Assembly: GCA_910586595.1 (NCBI GenBank) | Contig: CAJUJB010000051.1 | Coordinates: forward strand, 1 to 19,810 | From: an uncultured Muribaculaceae bacterium | GTDB taxonomy: Bacteria > Bacteroidota > Bacteroidia > Bacteroidales > Muribaculaceae | Direction: 5' to 3' | DNA length: 19,810 nucleotides | In this document: one piece after another, positions 7,517 through 15,135 of the stretch | Numbering within the stretch: the first letter of the stretch is position 1 | Layout: each line of letters starts with the position of its first letter | The notes under the pieces: model-generated | The model's database searches: none | Seen by the model: only the letters and a program-made list of their open reading frames with translations | What the model was told of the DNA's origin: nothing | Translations under genes and position numbers: made by a program

Positions 7517-8182
7517 ATGAACGAAAAAGCCACGACATCACGCCCTGCCGACCTGCTGCCTGAGCCAACGCTCCGCCGTCTGCCCTGGTATCTGGCTTAT
7601 CTGTCGACGCTACGTAACGCGGCCGTTGAGTATATCTCGACCACCCGCATTGCCGAAGCCCTCGACGTCGACCCCTCCCAGATCGCCAAAGACCTGTCGT
7701 TTCTCGGCATCCGGGGCAAAACACGCATCGGCTATCAGGTCGACGCTCTTGAGCAGGCGCTCCGCGACTACCTCGGTTTCGACCGCCGCCACAATGCCAT
7801 AATGATGGGTGTCGGAAGCCTGGGGGCCGCACTTATAGCCGACTCGGGTCTACACCGCTACGGCCTCAACATCGTCGCAGGCGCCGACATAAACCCGGCT
7901 CTGACAGGTACGACTATCGGAGGTGTTGAGATATACAACCCCGCCGATACCGAGCGCCTTGTCCGCGACCTTGACATAAAAATCGGCATCATAGCTGTTC
8001 CTGTCGAAAGTGCGCAGGAAGTAGCCGACCAGCTCGCCGCTGCCGGAATCAAAGCCATCTGGAACTTCACGCCCTCCCGTATAAGAGTACCCGAAGGTGT
8101 GGTAATATCCAATACTTCCATCTACTCACATCTGGCCGTTATGTACAACCGGCTGTCTACCTTATCTGAGCCACGCCAATGA
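7517..8182 (+). CDS. rex: Redox-sensing transcriptional repressor Rex
   Basis: Rex family repressor of 221 aa. Members sense the NADH/NAD+ ratio and release operators of fermentation and respiration genes when NADH is high. An N-terminal winged-helix domain covers about 18-85, with 'EYISTTRIAEALDVDPSQIAKDLSFLG' in two helices and 'GKTRIGY' as the wing. The Rossmann domain has GVGSLG at 98-103 and Asp124 after the second strand; a C-terminal swapped helix covers about 200-221. Two odd points: by eye, the Tyr and Asp that switch the DNA-binding state in Thermus and Bacillus Rex align with other residues (near Asp109 and Ser in 'NTSIY'). It overlaps the next gene by ATGA. I found no Rex-like operator (TTGTGAA-N4-TTCACAA type) upstream, so autoregulation is not shown. 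Confidence 0.92.
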   Translation: MNEKATTSRPADLLPEPTLRRLPWYLAYLSTLRNAAVEYISTTRIAEALDVDPSQIAKDLSFLGIRGKTRIGYQVDALEQALRDYLGFDRRHNAIMMGVGSLGAALIADSGLHRYGLNIVAGADINPALTGTTIGGVEIYNPADTERLVRDLDIKIGIIAVPVESAQEVADQLAAAGIKAIWNFTPSRIRVPEGVVISNTSIYSHLAVMYNRLSTLSEPRQ

Positions 8183-8757
8183 AGGTTTTCAGCATCATCC
8201 CCGGCCAGGATGGGCGCCTCTCGGTCGAGGCGGGCGTCGACTCGGCCGTCCTAAGACCCGGAGAGCCCGTATTCATACCCGATCCGGTCGACCAGTGGCG
8301 CACAGCCGTTGCTCCGGCCATACGTATTTCACGCCTCGGCACCGCAATCAAGGCCGCACGCGCAAGATCTTATTACTCGGAGATCGCCGCCGTCCACACC
8401 CTGCGCCCCGCGCCCGGCAGCGACGCAGCCCACGGTCTTCCACCAGCCATCCTCGACCGAGCATTCTCCCCGGGCCGGTGGCTGCCTCTGCCTGAAGATT
8501 CATCCAGCGAACTTTCACTCTCAGTCTCCCGCGCAGCCATTGGTGAGGCCGACCCCGAACCGACGACTGTAACTTTCACCCTGGCAACCCTCCAGGTTGA
8601 CCAGGCCATAGCGCTCCTCTCGGAATTCATCACATTCAAGACCGGCGACATTCTCGTTTTCCCCTCCGTCGCCGTCTCCTTAGGCACACCCATACTCGAC
8701 ACACATATCGCTGCATCTGTGTGCGGTGAGCCATCGCTCGATATACGCATCAAGTAA
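8179..8757 (+). CDS. Fumarylacetoacetase (FAH)-fold protein, probably a pseudoenzyme
   Basis: Protein of 192 aa, no signal peptide. I recognise it as a degenerate member of the FAH / 2-hydroxyhepta-2,4-diene-1,7-dioate isomerase family. Recalled Bacteroidota family members share 'DSALL', 'PFFIPD', 'RINKLGKNI', 'RYYDE', 'FFTLKTGDLIFTGTP' and 'LLDFHIK'. Here I see 'DSAVL', 'PVFIPD', 'RISRLGTAI', 'SYYSE', 'FITFKTGDILVFPS' and 'SLDIRIK' in the same order. In that alignment the two metal-binding Glu of 'YETELVV' fall on alanines ('TAVAPAI') and the later metal Asp falls on Thr. The N-terminus is also shorter, lacking the 'IGMNYAAH' strand. Active catalysis is therefore unlikely. Its ATG overlaps the rex stop (ATGA), implying translational coupling. 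A structural or regulatory role with Rex is possible but unproven; an alternative is a decayed relic gene. Confidence 0.7.
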   Translation: MKVFSIIPGQDGRLSVEAGVDSAVLRPGEPVFIPDPVDQWRTAVAPAIRISRLGTAIKAARARSYYSEIAAVHTLRPAPGSDAAHGLPPAILDRAFSPGRWLPLPEDSSSELSLSVSRAAIGEADPEPTTVTFTLATLQVDQAIALLSEFITFKTGDILVFPSVAVSLGTPILDTHIAASVCGEPSLDIRIK

Positions 8758-8791
8758 CTCTCCCTTCCCTCCATCTCCCTCCCACACACTT
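8758..8791 (+). other. G-free pyrimidine-rich leader before the second PorU-family gene
   Basis: The 34 bases between the FAH-like stop and the ATG at 8792 contain no G and are mostly C and T, with only scattered A. There is no Shine-Dalgarno sequence and no TAnnTTTG box, so translation probably relies on an unstructured leader and transcription on read-through from rex. Confidence 0.45.
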
Positions 8792-11700
8792 ATGAAAAAC
8801 AATCTGCTGAAAGTCCTGTTTCTATCCTTATTATTGCTGTCATCCGGTCTGTCAAGGCTTTCAGCACACACCACTTCGATCTATGCCGGAGAGTCGGTAC
8901 TCTCCTCAGGGCATTGGGTCAAAGTCAACACCGACACCACTGGCATCTACCAGATAAGCTACGACCAGCTCCGGGCATGGGGCTTCGCCGATCCTGCGAA
9001 AGTGAGCATGTACGGATACGGCGCAGTCATCGCTGCTGACCAGACTTTTCCCACAACTTTCCCCGACGACCTCCCGGCCACTCCGCTCATACATACTGCC
9101 GACGACCGCATACTGTTCTTCGCCGAGGGCGACGTGAGATGCACCATCAACCGCAACAATCCTGGGGCCATCGACTATGAGCGTAATCACTACGACACCA
9201 AAGGAACGTATTTCCTCACCGACAGCCGTGAGCCGGCCAAAATCATCTCCCAATCCTACAATTCGTCAGGCCTCACATTCTTTCCTCTTCTCGACTGGCA
9301 TTATGCCATAAGCCTCATCGAGCGTGAGGTTCAGAACCCGGGCAACGGAGGTGCCTTCTTCCATGGGCAGCAGCTTCAAGCGGGCCAAAGCGAAGATTTT
9401 CCGTTCCGTATCACCAATTACCACCGGGGAAGCGCAACAGGATATTTCCACTATGACGCAGCCGTAAAAAGTGGCTTGACCACAAAAATTTCCATTGCCG
9501 CGTCGGGCAATATCCATCTTCTGACCAATTCTCCCAAAAACAGCACCACATCCAACTCAAATGTGCGCCTCTATTGCTCGGCAAATGGCGAGGCCACCTT
9601 CTCCGCAACCGATAAAATGCCTCTGCAAGATGAGAATGTGAATTTCAAGCTCACAATTCCGTCTACCTTCCAGGGCAACTATGCAGCCATCGACAAGGCC
9701 TACATCATCTATCCGCAGACAATCACACTTGAAGATCGACCGGAGTTGATCATCAACCTGCGAGGCGCCGTTACCGGCCAGAATTTCGCAGTCCGCGCAG
9801 GTTCTTCCGATATGGAGGTATGGAACGTAACTCACCCTGAGGCCATCTACCGCTATGAACTTTCATACGATCAGGACTCTCAGACGGCCTACGGATCGCT
9901 GCAGCCCGACGCATCTTACGGCAGCAGCCGCCTTGTGGCATTTTCTACCGCGGCCCCTCACCGCGAGGTAAGCTATGCCGGCCAGATCGAACCGCAGAAT
10001 ATCCATGCGGCTCCGGTGCCCGAAATGCTTATCGTCACCAATGCCACATGCCGCCAGGCAGCCATGGAGCTGGCCGAGCTGCACCGCAGCATACAGAACA
10101 TGGACGTGCTCGTTGTCACTCAGGAAGAAGTCTTCAACGAGTTTTCATCCGGCGTAAGGCACCCGGGTGCCATCCGCCGCATGGCCAAAATGTTCTACGA
10201 CCGCGACCCGCTCCGATTCAAAAACCTCCTCCTATACGGAACAGCGACATGGGATAACCGAGCCCTCGTACTTGATCCAGCTGACCACCTCATATCATAC
10301 CAGGTCGAAATAGTAGAGCAAGCCCGCGAGACAACCACCAACTATTGTGCCGACCAATATTTCGGTATGCTTAGCGACGTCTTTACTCTCGAATCCATGG
10401 CCCAACAGGGGCGCATGCACATCAATGTCGGACGCATACCCGCCCAGAATATCTCAATGGCTCGCATCGCCAACGAGAAAATCCGCCGGAGACTCACCGC
10501 CCTTCCCTCTCCACGCGATTATCTACGCACCGTTTTCCTGAGCGACCGCGGCGACAGCAACGCCCACTTTATCCAGTCGTGCGAGGCGGCCGATACAATC
10601 CAGTGGTTCAGCCCGGCATTTACCACCACACGCGCCGACATCGAGTTATATCCTGCCAACGGCAACCCTAACCGCGAATCCGAGCCGGGCCTACTGCTGA
10701 AAAAAGCATTTTCCGCAGGCGCTGGCTATTTCACATATAGCGGACACGGCGATGGCTTCGCACTTACAGGCGACAACATATACACCCGCTCGGTCGCTTC
10801 ATCGCTCACATATCCGCATTGGCCGATTGCAATGCTGTCGACCTGCGCCGTACTGCCCATCGACCGCAAATCCAACTCATTGGGCGAAAAAATGTTTTTC
10901 AACCCCGAGGGAGGCATGATAGGCATTATAGCCTCCTGCCGCGCCGTGTATCTCGAGCATAACAAATCGCTCAACAATGCCGTAGCCACGACATACGCCA
11001 CAGCTCCTCCCGGCACTACCGCAGGCGACCTTATACGCATCGCCCGCAACCTGCTCATCAACAATGGCAGCGACGGAGTCATGGCAAGCAACCTTGGCCA
11101 TAATACGCTTGCCTACAACCTTTGCGGCGATCCGGCAACTCCCATCGACGTTCCCGACTACACCATGGCCATCGACATTCCGGCTGAAATAGACGCGCTT
11201 ATATATAATAATGTGGAAGCCACCGTTACAGGCCCCGATGGCAGTAAGATCGACTCATTCAACGGTATGGCCGTCATAGACGTTTATGACACGCCTATCA
11301 TACGCACCAACGTGCTCAACAAGAATCTGGCAGTGAACACCGACGAGACGATACTCGCCACCTTCACCGCTCCGGTTATCGACGGCACCATGCACGCACG
11401 CGTCGTTCTTCCATCGCCCACCGACGGCAGCGGGCAGCACCGCATTGTTGTCACCGCCGTCGACACGCTCGCCCGCAAGGGTGCCGCTGGAGTTGCCACC
11501 GGAATCTGCATCAACTCCGCCGACGCCTACGACCCGCAGATCGACACTTCCGCTCCAGTGATTGAAGAAATGTATATCGATACTCCGGCCTTCGCTGACG
11601 GCGATGCCGTAGGCTCACAATTCACACTTACCGCCATTATCGACCCCTCTGCCACAGGCCTGCGTTTCGGCGACGCAAACCTCGCCTCGACCACTGCACT

Positions 11701-12172
11701 GCACCTCGACCATGGCTCAGCCATAAGCGATGCGACAAATGCCATACGCCCCACCGCCGACGGCAAAATGCGGCTCGACTATATATTCTCCGATATGGCC
11801 GACGGCAGCCACACCCTCACGCTGAAGGTGCTCAACAATGCCGGAGAATCCTCATCCGCCAAGCTCGACTTCTGCGTAGCCTCGCTCGTGAAAGGCAGCC
11901 TCAGCATCGACACTGAGGCCACGGTAAGAAACCAGGTGACATTCACATTCAATCCTGAAGGCCACGAAATTAGCTCAGGCCGATTAGTCGTGCTCGACAG
12001 CGCGGGCAACACAGTCATCACCCGCCGAGGCATACTCAATCCCTATACATGGAATCTCGTAGGCGACGACAACTCTCCTGTGCCCGACGGCCTTTACAAA
12101 GCATATGTGCAATTCTCAACGCCGCATGCCTATGGCTCGACCGAACCCATAGAATTTGTGGTTGTTAAATAA
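8792..12172 (+). CDS. Second PorU-family C25 peptidase, next to porV
   Basis: PorU-like protein of 1,126 aa. The start is set at ATG 8792 rather than the in-frame ATG at 8726, because only this one gives a signal peptide (MKNNLLKVLFLSLLLLSSG..., cut near Ala25-His26) and avoids overlapping the upstream gene. The opening 'WVKVNTDTTGIYQIS' parallels the first PorU-family protein. The C25 domain covers about 408-789 with His652 ('YSGHGDG') and Cys685 ('LSTCAVLP'), 33 residues apart exactly as in the first copy. 'NEFSSG', 'NRAL' and 'GRIP' motifs are shared. The C-terminus is FlgD/Ig-like but shorter and more divergent ('WNLVGDD...PDGLYKAYV'). Position beside porV and ispF resembles the porU-porV-ispF order I recall from Porphyromonas gingivalis, so this may be the positional porU. 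It could instead be a specialised protease; sequence alone does not decide. Confidence 0.85.
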   Translation: MKNNLLKVLFLSLLLLSSGLSRLSAHTTSIYAGESVLSSGHWVKVNTDTTGIYQISYDQLRAWGFADPAKVSMYGYGAVIAADQTFPTTFPDDLPATPLIHTADDRILFFAEGDVRCTINRNNPGAIDYERNHYDTKGTYFLTDSREPAKIISQSYNSSGLTFFPLLDWHYAISLIEREVQNPGNGGAFFHGQQLQAGQSEDFPFRITNYHRGSATGYFHYDAAVKSGLTTKISIAASGNIHLLTNSPKNSTTSNSNVRLYCSANGEATFSATDKMPLQDENVNFKLTIPSTFQGNYAAIDKAYIIYPQTITLEDRPELIINLRGAVTGQNFAVRAGSSDMEVWNVTHPEAIYRYELSYDQDSQTAYGSLQPDASYGSSRLVAFSTAAPHREVSYAGQIEPQNIHAAPVPEMLIVTNATCRQAAMELAELHRSIQNMDVLVVTQEEVFNEFSSGVRHPGAIRRMAKMFYDRDPLRFKNLLLYGTATWDNRALVLDPADHLISYQVEIVEQARETTTNYCADQYFGMLSDVFTLESMAQQGRMHINVGRIPAQNISMARIANEKIRRRLTALPSPRDYLRTVFLSDRGDSNAHFIQSCEAADTIQWFSPAFTTTRADIELYPANGNPNRESEPGLLLKKAFSAGAGYFTYSGHGDGFALTGDNIYTRSVASSLTYPHWPIAMLSTCAVLPIDRKSNSLGEKMFFNPEGGMIGIIASCRAVYLEHNKSLNNAVATTYATAPPGTTAGDLIRIARNLLINNGSDGVMASNLGHNTLAYNLCGDPATPIDVPDYTMAIDIPAEIDALIYNNVEATVTGPDGSKIDSFNGMAVIDVYDTPIIRTNVLNKNLAVNTDETILATFTAPVIDGTMHARVVLPSPTDGSGQHRIVVTAVDTLARKGAAGVATGICINSADAYDPQIDTSAPVIEEMYIDTPAFADGDAVGSQFTLTAIIDPSATGLRFGDANLASTTALHLDHGSAISDATNAIRPTADGKMRLDYIFSDMADGSHTLTLKVLNNAGESSSAKLDFCVASLVKGSLSIDTEATVRNQVTFTFNPEGHEISSGRLVVLDSAGNTVITRRGILNPYTWNLVGDDNSPVPDGLYKAYVQFSTPHAYGSTEPIEFVVVK

Positions 12173-12246
12173 CCCTCCCGGCACAATAAACCCAAGCCCT
12201 ACAAGTTATAAAAATAGGTTGTGACAACCCCACACCTGCAAGATCA

Positions 12247-13452
12247 ATGAAAGTAACTTCACGCATATTCATATTCCTCCTTTGCGCATGCGCCGCCATG
12301 CCCGCTTTTGCGGCTGGCGACGGCAAGAATGAGTTCAACCCTGTCGAAACCGGTGTAACATCTCTGAGCATCGCCCCCGACGCACGCGGTGCCTCAATGG
12401 GTGACCTCGGCGCAGCCACCGACCCCGACGCCAACTCGCAGTTCTGGAACCCCTCTAAATATGCATTCGCATACAGCCAGGCAGCTGTCTCGCTCAACTA
12501 CACCCCCTGGCTCCGAAAACTCGTCAACGACATCTTCCTTGCCGACCTCTCGGGTTACTACAAGATCGGATCGAACGACAATCAGGCAATCAGTGCCTCT
12601 CTGCGTTACTTCTCTCTCGGTGAAGTCTCCACCAGCGAGGAGCCCGGCATCGTAGGCCAGTCGCTCAACCCTTATGAAATGTCGATCGACCTCGGCTACT
12701 CACGCAAGCTCTCGGAGAAATTCTCGATGGGCGTCGTATTCCGCTATATCTATTCGGCACTCGGCTTCTCCGAGTCGTATGCTGGCGACCAGAACACTGG
12801 CGCATCGGCATTCTCGGCCGACATCGCCGGTTATTACACCACCTACCCCATCATCGGTCGAAACGAATGCCAGTGGTCGTGGGGCTGGAATATATCGAAC
12901 ATCGGCTCGAAAGTATCATTTGACGGTGGCGAGAATCCCGCCTTCCTTCCCACCAACCTCCGACTCGGCACTACATTCATGTTCCCCCTGGCCGACTATC
13001 ACACACTCGCGCTCAGCGTCGACCTCAACAAACTCCTCGTACCCACCAAACCACGCCGGTCTGATTTCCCCGATGGCGTAGAAGGTGAGGAAGAGTACAT
13101 CGACAAGCTTCAGGACTGGAAAAACATGTCGCCCATCACCGGCATCTTCAAATCTTTCTCCGATGCCCCCGGCGGCGCAAAAGAAGAGTTACGCGAGATC
13201 ACCATGTCATTTGGTGCCGAGTACTCCTACAACCAGCAGTTCTTCCTCCGTGCCGGTTATTACTATGAGAACGAATACAAAGGCAACCGCCAATACTTCG
13301 GCATTGGCGCCGGCTTCTCGCTCAACGTGGTTCGTCTCGACGCATCATATATGATGGCCACAGCCCAGACTTCGCCTCTCGACCAGACTCTCCGATTCTC
13401 GCTCACATTCGACATGGACGGTCTCCGCGACCTCATGGGCAAACGCCGTTAA
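12247..13452 (+). CDS. porV: T9SS outer-membrane shuttle protein PorV (LptO)
   Basis: PorV-family beta-barrel of 401 aa in the outer membrane. In the known T9SS it collects folded cargo from the SprA translocon through the sorting domain and delivers it to the PorU attachment complex. A signal peptide ends near Ala22-Ala23. The mature N-terminus has the family motif 'GVTSLSIAPDARGASMGDLG', followed by 'ANSQFWNPSKYAF', shared with PorP/PorQ/PorV relatives. The rest is alternating aromatic beta-strands typical of the 14-strand FadL-like barrel, with an acidic loop at about 275-300 ('GVEGEEEYIDKLQDW') and a charged 'GKRR' end. It is 74 bases after the PorU-like gene and 10 bases before ispF. No clear promoter lies in the upstream gap, so it is probably expressed from the rex operon. 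Confidence 0.93.
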   Translation: MKVTSRIFIFLLCACAAMPAFAAGDGKNEFNPVETGVTSLSIAPDARGASMGDLGAATDPDANSQFWNPSKYAFAYSQAAVSLNYTPWLRKLVNDIFLADLSGYYKIGSNDNQAISASLRYFSLGEVSTSEEPGIVGQSLNPYEMSIDLGYSRKLSEKFSMGVVFRYIYSALGFSESYAGDQNTGASAFSADIAGYYTTYPIIGRNECQWSWGWNISNIGSKVSFDGGENPAFLPTNLRLGTTFMFPLADYHTLALSVDLNKLLVPTKPRRSDFPDGVEGEEEYIDKLQDWKNMSPITGIFKSFSDAPGGAKEELREITMSFGAEYSYNQQFFLRAGYYYENEYKGNRQYFGIGAGFSLNVVRLDASYMMATAQTSPLDQTLRFSLTFDMDGLRDLMGKRR

Positions 13453-13462
13453 ATCTCATCTC

Positions 13463-13954
13463 ATGGCACACCAGGTTCCATTCCGCATAGGCAACGGCTT
13501 CGATGTTCACAGGCTCGTCGAAGGACGCGACTGCATAATCTGTGGCGTAAAAATACCCTACGACCGCGGCCTGCTCGGCCATAGCGACGCTGATGTGGCC
13601 CTCCACGCACTCGCCGATGCCATACTCGGCGCTGCCGCCCTCGGCGACATAGGCAAGCACTTCCCCGACACCGACCCTCAGTGGAAAGGAGCCGACTCAC
13701 GCATGCTGCTCCGCGAGGTCGCAGCCATCGCCGCACGCCAAGGCTGGGCCGCTGCCAACGTCGATGTCACAATCATCGCACAGGCTCCGAAGATGCTGCC
13801 ACACATACCCGCCATGCGCGAGAATATAGCATCTGACCTCAGCCTGCCTCTCGACTGCGTGAGCGTCAAAGCCACAACCACCGAGCGCCTCGGTTTCACA
13901 GGCCGCGGTGAAGGCATAGCCGCACAGGCTTCCGCACTCCTCTACCGGATTTAG
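13463..13954 (+). CDS. ispF: 2-C-methyl-D-erythritol 2,4-cyclodiphosphate synthase
   Basis: Enzyme of the MEP isoprenoid pathway (163 aa, normal length). It converts 4-diphosphocytidyl-methylerythritol 2-phosphate to the cyclic diphosphate and CMP in the cytoplasm. Zinc ligands are present: Asp14 and His16 in 'GFDVHRL' and His48 in 'SDADVALHAL'. The strongly conserved 'LLGHSDADV', 'GDIGKHFPDTDP' and 'KATTTERLGFTGRGEGIAA' blocks are intact. It forms trimers in known cases. It starts 10 bases after porV and ends 3 bases before the acyltransferase gene, so all three are likely co-transcribed. The link with T9SS genes looks like inherited gene order rather than shared function, although isoprenoid carriers are needed for LPS. 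Confidence 0.97.
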   Translation: MAHQVPFRIGNGFDVHRLVEGRDCIICGVKIPYDRGLLGHSDADVALHALADAILGAAALGDIGKHFPDTDPQWKGADSRMLLREVAAIAARQGWAAANVDVTIIAQAPKMLPHIPAMRENIASDLSLPLDCVSVKATTTERLGFTGRGEGIAAQASALLYRI

Positions 13955-13957
13955 ACT

Positions 13958-14974
13958 ATGGTCAACGCACTGCAGTCACTGCGAGGCATTTTTGCAGTGC
14001 TCATATTCTTCCATCACTACCGTTACACCGACGGCGCATCGATCTCTCCGGCAGGAGGCGACTGCGGCGTCGCTTTTTTTCTGGTGCTCAGCGGATACGT
14101 GATGAGCCTTGCCTACCACAAGCCCCTCACTGAGGGCTCCTTCGCCTGGAAGACCTTCATGGTCAAGCGGCTCATACGCCTATGGCCCCTCTACCTGCTG
14201 TGTCTGGCCATCTCGCTGCCTCTTTTCGGAGTTCCGGGAATAAACACAGGCATAGCCAACGCCCTCATGCTCCAGAGCTGGTTTCCTAATCCCGACATAT
14301 ATTTTTCGGGCAATCCGGTGTCGTGGTGTGTCGGAGACTTCATGCTGGCATACGCCCTTTTTCCGTTTAACTTCGCGGCCGTACTTGCTTGGAGACGCAC
14401 CGCAATAGCCATCTTCCTCATCCTATCTGCAGCCTACGCAGCCACTGGCGCCGTAATACTCGACCCTCAGCAGGTGCAGGCATGGATGTATATCTTTCCT
14501 CCCGCCCGCCTCCTCGACTTCACTCTTGGCGTCATCCTCTGGTACATCTCCTCCCGCATTCCGGTCTATCGCCCTGTCGCCCTCCAGTCGGCAGCCTTGC
14601 TGGTCCTCGCAGCCGCATTCCTGCTCTACCCTATAGCCCCGGCCGGACTGACCGCCGCCATCTGGTGGTGGCCCGCGGCGGCATTGCTCATCCTGTCGGT
14701 GTCACCATCCTGCGGCAGCAATAAAGGCATCGCACGCATACTGCAGTGGCGCCCGCTGGTAGCCTTCGGCAATGTCAGTTTCAGTTTCTATATGATCCAC
14801 ATGTTGGTTCACCAGGCTTGCGCCCCCTTGGAGACCACGCTCAGCTGGTGGCCCCTCCTATTATTAGATATGACCATCTGCGTAGTGGGCGCCTTTGTCC
14901 TTACCACATACTTCGAGAAGCCGGCCATGGGCTTGGCTTATCGTATTCTGCTGAAAAAAGACAACAGCGACTGA
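13958..14974 (+). CDS. Acyltransferase-3 family integral membrane protein
   Basis: Membrane acyltransferase of 338 aa, family acyltransferase-3 (OafA-like), whose members move acetyl or other acyl groups from the cytoplasm onto surface sugars such as O-antigen or polysaccharide. The N-terminus 'LQSLRGIFAVLIFFHHY' carries the family Arg9-Gly10 and the His19-His20 pair. The next hallmarks 'FFLVLSGYVMSLAY' and, near the end, 'FSFYMIHMLVHQ' are present. About ten hydrophobic helices are visible. It lacks an added SGNH domain, so it is a minimal form. It begins 3 bases after the ispF stop. Substrate is unknown. Because PorU attaches cargo to LPS, modification of LPS is a reasonable guess but only an inference. 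Confidence 0.9.
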   Translation: MVNALQSLRGIFAVLIFFHHYRYTDGASISPAGGDCGVAFFLVLSGYVMSLAYHKPLTEGSFAWKTFMVKRLIRLWPLYLLCLAISLPLFGVPGINTGIANALMLQSWFPNPDIYFSGNPVSWCVGDFMLAYALFPFNFAAVLAWRRTAIAIFLILSAAYAATGAVILDPQQVQAWMYIFPPARLLDFTLGVILWYISSRIPVYRPVALQSAALLVLAAAFLLYPIAPAGLTAAIWWWPAAALLILSVSPSCGSNKGIARILQWRPLVAFGNVSFSFYMIHMLVHQACAPLETTLSWWPLLLLDMTICVVGAFVLTTYFEKPAMGLAYRILLKKDNSD

Positions 14975-15058
14975 CCTAATCCTCGACATGCATTTCTCAA
15001 TACTTTGGACGCCCTACAGCGCCCACAGATACAATCATGCCATTTTTTCCACAAAATT

Positions 15059-15090
15059 CTTGGCAATATGAAATAAATAAAATACCTTTG
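15059..15090 (+). promoter_or_regulatory. Promoter of the large adhesin-like gene
   Basis: CTTG at 15059-15062 is followed after 20 bases by TACCTTTG at 15083-15090, a good match to the Bacteroides TTTG / TAnnTTTG pattern. Transcription would start near 15095-15098, about 40 bases before the ATG at 15136 and downstream of the in-frame ATG at 15037. This supports the inner start. Confidence 0.7.
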
Positions 15091-15135
15091 CGCCATACAG
15101 CAAAAACCACTTGTGATGTCTCTAATCCATATAAT

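Noticed and set aside
12217..12229. Small inverted repeat GGTTGT/ACAACC upstream of porV
   Set aside because: The stem is only 5-6 bp with almost no loop and no T run follows, so it is not a terminator. TAGGTTGT nearby is a poor match to the TAnnTTTG promoter element.
13461..13736. A minus-strand frame rich in Arg and Cys opposite ispF
   Set aside because: Its composition is that of a shadow of a G/C-rich coding strand, and ispF is intact on the other strand.
15037..15135. Upstream in-frame ATG extending the adhesin-like protein by 33 residues
   Set aside because: The extension destroys the signal peptide and begins before the predicted promoter -33 and -7 elements at 15059-15090.
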